A stretch of DNA of 19,087 nt, taken from assembly GCA_036654655.1 (NCBI GenBank), contig JAVVRP010000011.1, forward strand, positions 1 to 19,087, written 5' to 3'. Under the pieces are notes generated by a model. The model made no database searches, had not been told where the DNA came from, and worked only from the letters and a program-made list of their open reading frames with translations. The number at the start of each line of letters is the position of its first letter. Position 1 is the first letter of the stretch. The stretch is from JAVVRP01 sp036654655. GTDB lineage: Bacteria; Bacillota; Clostridia; Christensenellales; UBA1242. The position numbers and the translations under genes are program-made. Below are positions 5,841 to 14,203 of the stretch, piece by piece.

Positions 5841-8798
5841 ATGGAACAATTTATAAAAGTTCGTGGTGCAAAGGAAAATAACTTAAAAAATATTGATGTT
5901 ACAATACCAAGAGATAAATTAGTTGTGTTTACTGGTGTTTCTGGAAGTGGAAAGTCTACACTTGCATTTAACACAATTTTTGCAGAAGGGCAACGAAGAT
6001 ATATTGAAAGTTTATCTTCTTATGCGCGCCAATTTTTAGGTCAAAGCCAAAAACCTGATGTGGAAAGTATAGAAGGTCTTTCTCCATCAATTTCTATTGA
6101 CCAAAAAACAACAAATCATAATCCGCGTTCAACTGTTGGAACAGTTACCGAAATTTATGATTATATTCGTTTGTTGTACGCAAGGGTCGGAAAACCATAT
6201 TGCCCTAATTGTAATTTGCCAATAGAAAAGCAAAGTATAGATCAAATTGTAGAAAAAATTTTAGCCTATCCAAAAGATAGTAAAATTTTGGTGCTGTCAC
6301 CAGTGATTAGAGCACAAAAAGGCAAACACGAAAAGGCAATTGACGGATTTAAAAAAAATGGATATGTACGCATTGAAATAGATGGATATGTTCACACTTT
6401 GGACGAAGAGTTTAATTTAGACAAAAATTTAAAGCATGATATTTCTGTAATTGTGGACAGGCTTGTAATAGAAGATGGAATTGAGGGAAGGCTGTTTGAA
6501 AGCGTTGAAAACGCAATTAAACTTAGCGAGGGGCTTGTAACAATTAGTTGTGAAGAAAATAAAGAAATGTTTTCAACACTGTTTTCTTGCCCAAATTGTA
6601 GCCATACACTAGAAGAAATTTCACCCAGATTATTTTCATTTAACAGCCCTTTTGGGTCATGTGAGCATTGCACAGGATTAGGTTATTTGGTGGATGTTGA
6701 TAAAAACATTGTTTTAAAAAATTCAAACTTGTCTTTAAACGATGGGGCATTAAATTTTACGGGATGGGTTAGTGATGGCACTTCAATGGCATCACTTTAT
6801 TATGAAGCGCTAAACAAAAAATATGGAATTTCACTTTCAACACCGCTGAACAAGTTACCCAAAGAGCATCTTGATATTTTATTGTATGGCAACAATGGCG
6901 AAAAAATTGAAATACCAATGCATAGTGGCAAATTTGTTGGAAGTTACAAGGCTAGTTTTGAAGGAATTATTCCTTGTTTGCGTAGGCGTTATAAAGAAAC
7001 AACAAGCGAGTTTGTTAAGTACGAACTTGGCAAGTTTTTTTGCGAAGTTCCTTGCACAATGTGTGGCGGAAAAAGGCTGAATAAATCGGCTCTTTCTGTT
7101 AAAATTGAAGGACTAAATATTTTTGAATTATGCAATTTTTCAGTAGAAGCCCTGCAATTAACTTTTACAGAAACAATGAACTCTAAAAATAATGGCAAAA
7201 CAGAAATGGTTTCGGAGCACAATGAAAAAAGTATAACCTTGCCTAAAAAAATAAACTTTACAAGTGTTGAAATGAAAATTGCGGAAAGTATTTTAAAAGA
7301 AATTTCTGCAAGGTTAAGTTTTTTGGTGGATGTTGGGCTTGGTTATTTAACACTTTCCAGAAGCGCCGAATCTTTAAGTGGTGGCGAATCGCAAAGAATT
7401 AGGCTTGCAACACAAATTGGCAGTGGTTTGGTTGGAGTTTTGTATATATTAGACGAGCCAAGCATTGGGCTTCACCAAAGGGATAATCAAAAACTTTTAG
7501 GCACGCTTTTTAAACTTAGAGATTTGGGAAACACATTAATTGTTGTTGAGCACGACACAGAAACAATAATGTCCGCAGATTATATTGTTGACGTTGGACC
7601 ATTGGCAGGTATTCATGGTGGTCAAATTGTTGCGGAAGGAACTCCAACGCAAATTATGCAAAACAAAAATTCAATAACAGGTAAGTTTTTAAGTGGAAAA
7701 GAAAAAATAGATTTACCAATCAAACGCCGAAAATCTGTTAAAGGTAAAATTGTTATTTGCGGAGCATGTGAAAATAATTTAAAAGATATAACAGTGGAAA
7801 TTCCAAAAGGAGTGTTCACAGTTGTAACGGGTGTTTCTGGAAGTGGCAAAAGTAGTTTAATTAACAAAATTTTGTTGCCTAATTTAAGTATGCACTTAAA
7901 TGGAAGTAAAAGCCAGCAAGGTAATTTTAAATCCATTGAAAACATAGATGATTTGGACAAGGTTATTGCAATTGACCAATCTCCAATAGGAAGGACCCCA
8001 AGGAGTAACCCAGCAACTTACACAGGGTTATTCACGCCACTTAGAGAACTTTTTGCAAGCACAAAAGATGCAAGAGAAAGAGGATATACTGCGGGCAGAT
8101 TTAGTTTTAATGTTAGGGGAGGAAGATGTGAGGCATGCGATGGAGCGGGTGTTAAAAAAATTGAAATGTACTTTTTGCCAGATATAACTGTTCCTTGTGA
8201 AGTTTGCAAGGGTAAAAGATATAACAGAGAAACGCTTGAAGTTAAATTTAAAAACATGAATATTTCAGATGTTTTAAATTTGACTATTGAAGAAGCAACT
8301 CCTCTTTTTGAAGGATTTCCAAGCATTTATCCAAAATTAAAATCTTTAAATGAAGTTGGGTTGGGATATGTTAAATTAGGTCAGCCAGCAACAGAACTTA
8401 GTGGAGGCGAAGCGCAAAGAGTAAAACTTGCAACAGAACTTTGCAAACGCTCAACGGGGAAAACTGTTTATATATTAGATGAGCCAACAACTGGACTGCA
8501 TATGTATGACGTAAAAAAACTTATAAACATATTGCAACAACTTGTAGAAAGCGGAAACACAGTTATTGTAATTGAGCATAATTTGGATGTAATTAAATGT
8601 GCCGACTATATTGTTGACCTTGGCCCCGAAGGCGGAAATAAGGGCGGTTATGTAATTTGCAGTGGAACGCCAGAGCAAGTGGCAAAGTGTAAAAATAGTT
8701 ATACGGGGCAATTTCTTGATAAAATGTTTTTTCAAAACAGTGAAAAAATCAATATCAAAAAATTGACATCAAAAAAACAGAGTGATAAAATAACATAA
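5841..8798 (+). CDS. uvrA: UvrABC excinuclease subunit A
   Basis: The 985-aa UvrA is the DNA-damage-recognition ABC ATPase of nucleotide excision repair; it acts as a dimer and loads UvrB. Both ABC modules are complete. Module 1 has Walker A GVSGSGKST (32-40), signature LSGGESQR (512-519) and Walker B DEPSIGLH (538-545). Module 2 has GVSGSGKSS (664-672), LSGGEAQR (853-860) and DEPTTGLH (880-887). Both CxxC-N19-CxxC zinc modules are present (CPNC...CEHC and CEAC...CEVC). The family is usually about 940-960 aa. The excess is a ~25-residue Asn/Lys/Ser-rich insertion before the first signature (about 445-470) and a Lys-rich C-terminal tail. AGGA lies 7 nt before the ATG. uvrB and uvrC are not in the window. 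Confidence 0.98.
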   Translation: MEQFIKVRGAKENNLKNIDVTIPRDKLVVFTGVSGSGKSTLAFNTIFAEGQRRYIESLSSYARQFLGQSQKPDVESIEGLSPSISIDQKTTNHNPRSTVGTVTEIYDYIRLLYARVGKPYCPNCNLPIEKQSIDQIVEKILAYPKDSKILVLSPVIRAQKGKHEKAIDGFKKNGYVRIEIDGYVHTLDEEFNLDKNLKHDISVIVDRLVIEDGIEGRLFESVENAIKLSEGLVTISCEENKEMFSTLFSCPNCSHTLEEISPRLFSFNSPFGSCEHCTGLGYLVDVDKNIVLKNSNLSLNDGALNFTGWVSDGTSMASLYYEALNKKYGISLSTPLNKLPKEHLDILLYGNNGEKIEIPMHSGKFVGSYKASFEGIIPCLRRRYKETTSEFVKYELGKFFCEVPCTMCGGKRLNKSALSVKIEGLNIFELCNFSVEALQLTFTETMNSKNNGKTEMVSEHNEKSITLPKKINFTSVEMKIAESILKEISARLSFLVDVGLGYLTLSRSAESLSGGESQRIRLATQIGSGLVGVLYILDEPSIGLHQRDNQKLLGTLFKLRDLGNTLIVVEHDTETIMSADYIVDVGPLAGIHGGQIVAEGTPTQIMQNKNSITGKFLSGKEKIDLPIKRRKSVKGKIVICGACENNLKDITVEIPKGVFTVVTGVSGSGKSSLINKILLPNLSMHLNGSKSQQGNFKSIENIDDLDKVIAIDQSPIGRTPRSNPATYTGLFTPLRELFASTKDARERGYTAGRFSFNVRGGRCEACDGAGVKKIEMYFLPDITVPCEVCKGKRYNRETLEVKFKNMNISDVLNLTIEEATPLFEGFPSIYPKLKSLNEVGLGYVKLGQPATELSGGEAQRVKLATELCKRSTGKTVYILDEPTTGLHMYDVKKLINILQQLVESGNTVIVIEHNLDVIKCADYIVDLGPEGGNKGGYVICSGTPEQVAKCKNSYTGQFLDKMFFQNSEKINIKKLTSKKQSDKIT
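8763..8791 (+). promoter_or_regulatory. clpC promoter inside the 3' end of uvrA
   Basis: Perfect TTGACA (8763-8768), 17-nt spacer, TAAAAT (8786-8791). The predicted start is near 8798, the last base of uvrA. This gives clpC transcription independent of uvrA. Confidence 0.75.
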
Positions 8799-8804
8799 AT
8801 ATGG

Positions 8805-8826
8805 TTTGAATGTGAATATCTTCAAA
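8805..8826 (+). promoter_or_regulatory. Inverted repeat in the clpC leader, candidate operator
   Basis: Perfect half-sites TTTGAA (8805-8810) and TTCAAA (8821-8826) separated by 10 nt, starting about 7 nt after the predicted clpC transcription start and ending just before the Shine-Dalgarno. It matches neither the CtsR direct repeat (GGTCAAA heptads) nor CIRCE (TTAGCACTC-N9-GAGTGCTAA). It could be a repressor site or a leader hairpin. Confidence 0.4.
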
Positions 8827-8842
8827 AAAGCGGAGGTTGATT

Positions 8843-11257
8843 ATGGAAGCATCAAGCAGTGTAGAAAAAGTTTTAAAGGAAGCCACAAAGGTGGCGGGAA
8901 GGTTTGGTTCAAGTCAGGTGGGGTCCGAACATATTTTGTTTGGATTGCTTTGTCAAACAGATTGTGCGTCATCAAAAATTCTTACAAATGCGGGAGTAAC
9001 AAAAGAATCGCTTGAAGAAATTTTTGAAGACAACACAGAAGTTAGTTTTTTTCCTAGCATAGAAATAGACTTAACCCCAAGGGCAAAAGAAATTTTTAGG
9101 GTTGCTCAAAAAGTTGCCATTGAACTTGGTCATAATTTTATTGGAACAGAACATATTTTTTTAGCGTTATTAGGAGGAACGGGCAGTTTTGCAGTAAGAA
9201 TTTTACAATCAGTTTATCATGCAAACATACAAGAAATGAAAAATAGTTTGCTTGCAATTTTGCAGGAAGGCAAAAACTCTTTAAAAGCAAGCAGTGATGT
9301 TGCAGAAAAAAGTCCGCTATCCGAAAAACTTTTAGAAATGGGTTCCGACATAACTTTAAAAGCAAAAATGGGTGGAATAGACCCAATTATTGGCAGACAA
9401 CAAGAAATAGAACGTGTTATTGAAATTTTGTGCCGTAAAACAAAAAATAATCCAGTTTTAATTGGCGAAGCAGGAGTAGGAAAAACCGCAGTTGTAGAAG
9501 GTCTTGCACAGGCAATTGTTAAAGGAAATGTTCCAGAAATTCTTAAAAATAAAACAATTTATTCAATGGAAATTGGCGGGCTTATGGCTGGCACAAAATA
9601 TCGTGGATCAATGGAAGAAAAACTTAAAGGAGTTGTTGAAGAAATAATTCAAAACAAAAATATAATTGTTTTTATAGATGAAATTCACACCCTTGCCCAA
9701 GCGGGAAGTGAAAAGGGGGAAACCAGCCCAGCGGATATGCTTAAACCATATCTTTCTAGGGGCGAACTTCAAACTATTGGAGCAACCACAACAGATGAAT
9801 ATCGCAAATATATTGAAAAAGATAAGGCATTGGAGCGAAGATTTCAACCAATTATGGTTAACCCGCCCAGTGTTGACGACACCATTTTAATTTTAAAAGG
9901 GCTTAGAGATTCTTTTGAAAGTTTTCATCATATAAAAATAACTGATGAAGCAATAGATTCCGCTGCTCAACTTTCAGACAGATATATAATGGACAGAAAC
10001 TTGCCAGACAAGGCAATAGACTGCATAGACGAAGCAATGTCACGAGTTAAGGTGAAGTTAGAAAGCAAATCCTCAGATTTTAAGGAAAAAGAAGAAAGAA
10101 TTAAACAACTTTCTGCAAACAGAGATGAGGCTAGTTTACAAAGAAATTATGAAAAAGCGGCAAAATTGCAGTCCGAAATTGTAAAATTGCAAAACTTGAT
10201 GGAAGAATTAAATAAAAAAGAAAATAAAGCAGTAAAAAAAGACGCAAGTTCAATCGGAGCACAAGATATTGCAGAAATTGTGTCATCAAGAACAGGAATT
10301 CCAGTAACAAAAATAAATCAAACAGAAGCAGAAAAACTGACCAATTTAGAAAAAATTTTACATCGTAGGGTAATTGGGCAGGACGATGCTGTTTCTGCTG
10401 TTGCAAAGTCCATAAGGCGCTCACGCGTGGGGCTTAGTGATGCAAAACGCCCAATAGGCTCGTTTTTGTTTATGGGTCCAACAGGGGTTGGAAAAACAGA
10501 ACTTTGCAAGGCTTTGTCTGAGGCGATTTTTGATAATGAAAATAATATTATTCGTATGGACATGAGCGAATATATGGAAAAACATTCAGTGGCAAGGCTA
10601 ATTGGTGCACCTCCCGGATATGTTGGGTATGACGAGGGCGGGCAACTTACAGAACAGGTAAGAAGAAGGCCATATTCAGTTGTTCTTTTTGACGAAATAG
10701 AAAAGGCTCACCCAGATGTATTTAATGCACTATTGCAGGTTTTAGATGATGGCAGATTAACAGACGGACAGGGCAGAACAGTAAGTTTTAAAAACACAAT
10801 AATAATTATGACGTCCAACGTTGGCTCCGCAGAAATTCAAACCCATCATCAACTAGGATTTAATGAAGCCGAAGAAAAACAAACAAATGAAGAAATTTAT
10901 ATGTCTGCTCTTCGCAAAAAATTTAAACCAGAATTTATAAACAGAATAGACCAGATTTGCATTTTTAATTCCCTCACAAAAGAAAATTTGGCAAAAATTG
11001 CTATTACACTTATTGGCAAAACAAATGAAAATCTTAAAAAGCGCAATTTGCAATTAAAGATTACGCAAAGTGCATTGGACTATGTTGTAGAAAAAGGTTG
11101 TAAAAATAACGAATATGGTGCGCGTCCATTAAAACGCTTTATATCACAAGAAATAGAAGATTCCATTGCCGAGCAAATTTTAATGGAAAAACTTGCAAAA
11201 GAAGGAGTAATAACAATTGATGTTGCAGATGGAAAGATAACTTTTTCAAACAATTAA
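8843..11257 (+). CDS. clpC: ClpC-type AAA+ unfoldase (Hsp100)
   Basis: The 804-aa protein is a ring-forming ATPase that unfolds substrates and feeds them to ClpP. In order: a Clp_N double repeat (1-140); AAA-1 with Walker A GEAGVGKT (208-215) and Walker B FIDEIHT; a UVR-motif coiled coil (about 414-450), diagnostic of ClpC; AAA-2 with GPTGVGKT (545-552) and VVLFDEIEKAH; a ClpP-docking LGF tripeptide at 671-673; and the C-terminal ClpB-D2-small domain. The start is ATG 8843, not the in-frame TTG 8837, because GGAGG at 8832-8836 sits 6 nt before it. The ctsR-mcsA-mcsB genes that often precede clpC in Bacillota are absent; uvrA takes their place, 44 nt upstream. Confidence 0.97.
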   Translation: MEASSSVEKVLKEATKVAGRFGSSQVGSEHILFGLLCQTDCASSKILTNAGVTKESLEEIFEDNTEVSFFPSIEIDLTPRAKEIFRVAQKVAIELGHNFIGTEHIFLALLGGTGSFAVRILQSVYHANIQEMKNSLLAILQEGKNSLKASSDVAEKSPLSEKLLEMGSDITLKAKMGGIDPIIGRQQEIERVIEILCRKTKNNPVLIGEAGVGKTAVVEGLAQAIVKGNVPEILKNKTIYSMEIGGLMAGTKYRGSMEEKLKGVVEEIIQNKNIIVFIDEIHTLAQAGSEKGETSPADMLKPYLSRGELQTIGATTTDEYRKYIEKDKALERRFQPIMVNPPSVDDTILILKGLRDSFESFHHIKITDEAIDSAAQLSDRYIMDRNLPDKAIDCIDEAMSRVKVKLESKSSDFKEKEERIKQLSANRDEASLQRNYEKAAKLQSEIVKLQNLMEELNKKENKAVKKDASSIGAQDIAEIVSSRTGIPVTKINQTEAEKLTNLEKILHRRVIGQDDAVSAVAKSIRRSRVGLSDAKRPIGSFLFMGPTGVGKTELCKALSEAIFDNENNIIRMDMSEYMEKHSVARLIGAPPGYVGYDEGGQLTEQVRRRPYSVVLFDEIEKAHPDVFNALLQVLDDGRLTDGQGRTVSFKNTIIIMTSNVGSAEIQTHHQLGFNEAEEKQTNEEIYMSALRKKFKPEFINRIDQICIFNSLTKENLAKIAITLIGKTNENLKKRNLQLKITQSALDYVVEKGCKNNEYGARPLKRFISQEIEDSIAEQILMEKLAKEGVITIDVADGKITFSNN

Positions 11258-11263
11258 AAAACA

Positions 11264-11292
11264 AAAACAAACATTATATTTGTTTTACTTTT
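11264..11292 (+). terminator. Weak A/T hairpin after clpC, overlapping the hpf -35 region
   Basis: Perfect 8-bp stem AAAACAAA (11264-11271) / TTTGTTTT (11279-11286) with a 7-nt loop, followed by ACTTTT. With only one G-C pair it is a weak terminator at best. Its right arm overlaps the candidate hpf -35 at 11284-11289. Confidence 0.4.
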
Positions 11293-11311
11293 AAATAAAA
11301 ACTGGTATAAT
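11284..11311 (+). promoter_or_regulatory. Promoter for hpf
   Basis: TTTACT (11284-11289), 16-nt spacer, TATAAT (11306-11311) with a TGG extension (TGGTATAAT). The start codon is 20 nt downstream. Confidence 0.65.
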
Positions 11312-11331
11312 AAAACGTATAGGAGAAAAAT

Positions 11332-11862
11332 ATGAAAATTGAAATCAGTGGTAAAAATTATGCAATAAGAAATAATTTAAAAGAAATTATAACAAAAAAA
11401 ATTGAAAAATTAGAAAGATATTTTGGAGAAGATGCAACGGCAAAAATTATCTGTAAAAAAGAAGATAGAGGAAATAAACTTGAAATTACAATAAGCAACA
11501 AAGGTATTTTGTATCGCAGTGAAATCCTTGGTGATAACATGTTTGAAAACTTAGATTTAGCATTGCCTAAAATTGAGCGTCAAATTCTTAAACAAAGCAA
11601 AAAGAAAAATGATTACTTTAAAAACACAGCATTTGATGTTCCAACATTTGAATTTTTAACCGAAAAACCATTAGAAATAAGGCATGAAGTAATTAAAAAG
11701 AAGATGTTTAATCTTGTTCCAATAAGTGAAGAAGAGGCAAAACTTAGGATGGAATTTTTGGACCACGATTTTTATGTATTTTTAAATGAAATATCTCAAA
11801 ATGTTTGTATTTTATACAAAAGACATGATGATAATTTGGGCTTGATTGAGTGCATTAAATAA
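11332..11862 (+). CDS. hpf: Long-form ribosome hibernation promoting factor
   Basis: The protein has 176 aa. The N-terminal domain (about 1-95) matches the HPF/YfiA fold: MKIEISGKNYAIRNNLKEII, then KKIEKLERYF, and later LDLALPKIERQI. This domain binds the 30S decoding centre. The C-terminal domain (about 118-176: VIKKKMFNLVPISEEEAKLR, FLDHDFYVFLN, then VCILYKRHDDNLGLIE) is the dimerisation domain of long HPF, which pairs 70S ribosomes into 100S dimers in stationary phase or stress. AGGAG precedes the ATG at a good distance. It follows clpC, another stress gene, but has its own promoter and is probably expressed alone. Confidence 0.95.
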   Translation: MKIEISGKNYAIRNNLKEIITKKIEKLERYFGEDATAKIICKKEDRGNKLEITISNKGILYRSEILGDNMFENLDLALPKIERQILKQSKKKNDYFKNTAFDVPTFEFLTEKPLEIRHEVIKKKMFNLVPISEEEAKLRMEFLDHDFYVFLNEISQNVCILYKRHDDNLGLIECIK

Positions 11863-11898
11863 TTACAACAAAAAATTAAACGTTTTAGCACAACAAAA

Positions 11899-11927
11899 TT
11901 TACTTTACATTTAAGTTAAAATATAAT
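11899..11927 (+). promoter_or_regulatory. Promoter for the tyrS-recX-acpS unit
   Basis: TTTACT (11899-11904), 17-nt spacer, TATAAT (11922-11927). Only 11 nt separate the -10 box from the tyrS ATG, so the leader should be about 5 nt. The gap after hpf is 76 nt in total, so there is no room for a T-box leader. Confidence 0.65.
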
Positions 11928-11938
11928 ACAATTAGTTT

Positions 11939-13168
11939 ATGAAAAAGTTATATGAAAGTTTAAAAGAGCGTGGATTTGTGTATCAATACACAAACGAAGA
12001 ACAAGTAAAAAATTTGGTTAATGGAAAAACAACCGTGTACGTGGGAATTGATCCAACTGCCGATAGTTTGCATATTGGCCATTGTTTACCTCTTATTATG
12101 CTTAAAAGATTTCAAGATTGGGGACACAAAGTTATTGTTTTGCTTGGAGGCGCAACCGCACAAATTGGAGATCCGTCTGGCAAAAATAATATGCGAAAAA
12201 TGATTGATACAAATTTTATTAACACAAACTTATCACAAATTAAAGCATTGATTTCAAAGTTCATAAAACTGGATGGAGAAAATCCTGCCATAATAGTAAA
12301 TAATGCAGATTGGACATGTGACAAAAAATACATAGATTTTATGCGTGAAGTTGGAGTGCATTTTAATGTTAGTAAAATGCTTGCAAGTGATTCTTGTGCA
12401 AAACGATTAGAAAATGGTGGCCTTACATTTTTGGAAATGGGTTATATGCTTATTCAGGCAAACGATTTTGTTCACCTAAACCGAACCTATGGTTGCATGT
12501 TGCAAGTTGGAGGAAGTGATCAATGGGCAAACATGCTTGCGGGGGTGGAACTTGGCAGAAAACTTAACCACCTAGAAGGCAAAAGTGAGGATTCTTTTCA
12601 AGCCTTCACTGTTCCACTTTTAACTAATTCAGAAGGCGTTAAAATGGGAAAAACTGTAAACGGTGCGTTGTGGGTTGATAAAAACAAAACAAGCGTTTAC
12701 GATTTTTATCAATATTTCATTAACATTGATGACAGGGACGTAGAAAAACTTTTATTAATGCTTACTGAAATTGACCTCAAAAAAATTAATAGCCTTGTTT
12801 CAACAGATATAAGAGAAGCAAAAAGAGTTATGGCGTTAGAAGTAACTGCTCTTGTACATGGAAGGCAAAACGCAATAATTGCCCAGGAAACAGCACATGC
12901 ATTATTTCAACAAGGAGATGCAAAAGATGCACCCACATTTGAACTAAACAAATCTTTGGTTAATTTCCAAATTGTAGATTTATTATATGAATCAAAGTTA
13001 TGTGCAAGTAAAGGTGAGGGCAGAAGATTAATCGAACAGGGAGGGGTTCAACTTAATGGCAACAAAGTTGAAAAATTTTCTCAGTTAGTTTGTGCACAAG
13101 ATTTTACACAAGGCTATGCAATCATAAAAAAAGGAAAAAAACAGTTTTTAAAGGTTGTTTTAAAATGA
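11939..13168 (+). CDS. tyrS: Tyrosyl-tRNA synthetase
   Basis: The 409-aa class I synthetase charges tRNA-Tyr with tyrosine. The Rossmann core shows YVGIDPTADSLHIGH with HIGH at 45-48, the tyrosine-binding loop around GGSDQWANMLAG, and KMGKT (235-239) as the KMSKS loop. The C-terminal S4 RNA-binding domain covers about 345-409 (KGEGRRLIEQGGVQLNG). Length and layout match TyrS. The start gives the normal N-terminus (MKKLYESLKERGFVYQYTNE), but no Shine-Dalgarno precedes it and the leader is predicted to be about 5 nt. The stop TGA overlaps the recX ATG (ATGA). In many Bacillota tyrS is controlled by a T-box; none is present here. Confidence 0.97.
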   Translation: MKKLYESLKERGFVYQYTNEEQVKNLVNGKTTVYVGIDPTADSLHIGHCLPLIMLKRFQDWGHKVIVLLGGATAQIGDPSGKNNMRKMIDTNFINTNLSQIKALISKFIKLDGENPAIIVNNADWTCDKKYIDFMREVGVHFNVSKMLASDSCAKRLENGGLTFLEMGYMLIQANDFVHLNRTYGCMLQVGGSDQWANMLAGVELGRKLNHLEGKSEDSFQAFTVPLLTNSEGVKMGKTVNGALWVDKNKTSVYDFYQYFINIDDRDVEKLLLMLTEIDLKKINSLVSTDIREAKRVMALEVTALVHGRQNAIIAQETAHALFQQGDAKDAPTFELNKSLVNFQIVDLLYESKLCASKGEGRRLIEQGGVQLNGNKVEKFSQLVCAQDFTQGYAIIKKGKKQFLKVVLK

Positions 13169-13782
13169 TTGACCAAAACAAGTTAAATTTAATTTTAAAT
13201 CAAATTAAAGTAGAAAAACGCAAGGAAGAATCAATTTCTTGCGATTTTTTTGTACCACAAAAAAGTTTTGGCACAATACAACAAAAAGCATGGAATCAAA
13301 ATTTAAAAAAAGAAAAAAAAGTAAGCAAAAAAACATTGAATTCAGAAGAAGAAATTGCAATGCAATCATCATTAAATATGTTGTCTGCATGCGCAAAAAC
13401 GGAATATATGTTAACAACTGCACTTGTTAAAAAAGGAATATCAAAAGAAGTTATTTTTCAAACAATTGAAAAACTAAAAAAATGGAATTATATTAATGAC
13501 GTCCAATTTGCCATTGATTATGCCAATTCAGTAAAAAGCGTAAAGGGTAAAAAAGTGATTATGCAAAACTTATCACAAAAAGGCATTTGTGATAATGTAA
13601 TTTCCAGTGTAATATCACAAATTGGAAGTCAAACAGAAGCCATAAAAGATCTTATTGAAAAAACAGTTAAGGAAAAAGAAATTAATTATGAGTTAAAAGC
13701 AAAAATTTTTAGAAGTTTGGCAAGCAAAGGCTTTGAATTTGATGAAATTAGCAGTGCCATTTCGGCTGTTTTTAGGGGGTAA
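13165..13782 (+). CDS. recX: RecX-family regulatory protein
   Basis: The protein has 205 aa. The C-terminal two thirds carry RecX-type three-helix repeats: a small basic protein pattern with SLNMLSACAKTEYMLTTALV, KKGIS...VIFQTIEKLKKW, NYINDVQFAIDYANS, then KVIMQNLSQKGICDNVISSV and a last repeat ending in ASKGFEFDEISSAIS. RecX proteins bind RecA filaments and modulate recombination and SOS activity. The N-terminal ~60 residues are Lys-rich and poorly conserved. The start is set by the 4-nt ATGA overlap with tyrS; an in-frame ATG at 13090 would lie inside tyrS and is rejected. Sequence divergence makes this a family-level call. It is coupled to tyrS and acpS; recA is not in the window. Confidence 0.8.
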   Translation: MIDQNKLNLILNQIKVEKRKEESISCDFFVPQKSFGTIQQKAWNQNLKKEKKVSKKTLNSEEEIAMQSSLNMLSACAKTEYMLTTALVKKGISKEVIFQTIEKLKKWNYINDVQFAIDYANSVKSVKGKKVIMQNLSQKGICDNVISSVISQIGSQTEAIKDLIEKTVKEKEINYELKAKIFRSLASKGFEFDEISSAISAVFRG

Positions 13783-13784
13783 AA

Positions 13785-14132
13785 ATGGAAATTGGAACAG
13801 ATATAATAAGCGTTGCAAGAATAAAAAAACAAATTAAAAATAAAAATTTTGTTAAAAAAATTTACACACAAACAGAAATTGATTATGCTGGTGACAAGGC
13901 GTTTTCTTGTCAGCATTATGCTGGTTTTTTTGCAGTTAAAGAATCTGTAATAAAATGTTTTAATGGAAAGGGCTTTTTTGCAGAAATAGAAGTAAATCAT
14001 TTGCCTAGCGGAAAGCCATTTTTAGTATTTTATGGTGAAACAAAAAAAATATTTGATAATAATTTTAAAATTTCTCATATTTCAATTTCTCACACCTCAA
14101 CAGACGCAATTGCTGTTTGTGTTCTAGAATAA
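13785..14132 (+). CDS. acpS: Holo-[acyl-carrier-protein] synthase
   Basis: The 115-aa protein transfers 4'-phosphopantetheine from CoA to the serine of apo-ACP, activating fatty-acid synthesis. The N-terminal MEIGTDIISVARI holds the metal-binding Asp6, and FFAVKESVIKCF holds the second ligand, Glu53; GKPFLVFYG and HISISHTSTDAIAVCVLE complete the family pattern. The length fits single-domain AcpS (about 120). The Shine-Dalgarno AGGGGG lies in the last codons of recX, and only 2 nt separate the two genes, so it is part of the tyrS-recX transcript. The acpS-to-mazF neighbourhood recalls the acpS-alr-ndoA region of bacilli, here without alr and without the antitoxin gene. Confidence 0.93.
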   Translation: MEIGTDIISVARIKKQIKNKNFVKKIYTQTEIDYAGDKAFSCQHYAGFFAVKESVIKCFNGKGFFAEIEVNHLPSGKPFLVFYGETKKIFDNNFKISHISISHTSTDAIAVCVLE

Positions 14133-14139
14133 CAACTTG

Positions 14140-14157
14140 TTTTGTTTGCAAACAAAA
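14140..14157. promoter_or_regulatory. Perfect 18-bp palindrome between acpS and mazF
   Basis: TTTTGTTTGCAAACAAAA is identical on both strands and starts 8 nt after the acpS stop. As RNA it would give a 7-bp stem with a TGCA loop but no T-tract follows, so it is a poor terminator and a better candidate for a protein binding site. Confidence 0.45.
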
Positions 14158-14203
14158 TATTAACTGCTTGCATAAGATGATGTGGAGGAAACTGCATACC
14201 CTT

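Noticed and set aside
8799..8842. CtsR or CIRCE operator before clpC
   Set aside because: The palindrome TTTGAA-N10-TTCAAA does not match the GGTCAAA tandem heptads or TTAGCACTC-N9-GAGTGCTAA.
11863..11938. T-box riboswitch before tyrS
   Set aside because: The gap is only 76 nt and lacks the conserved T-box sequence and terminator/antiterminator pair.
13090..13164. Longer recX start at ATG 13090
   Set aside because: It would lie within the tyrS coding region; ATG 13165 with the ATGA overlap is the natural start.
14117..14203. Longer mazF reading frame starting inside acpS
   Set aside because: The extra residues (Cys- and His-rich, unlike MazF) include the intergenic palindrome; the family N-terminus begins at 14204.
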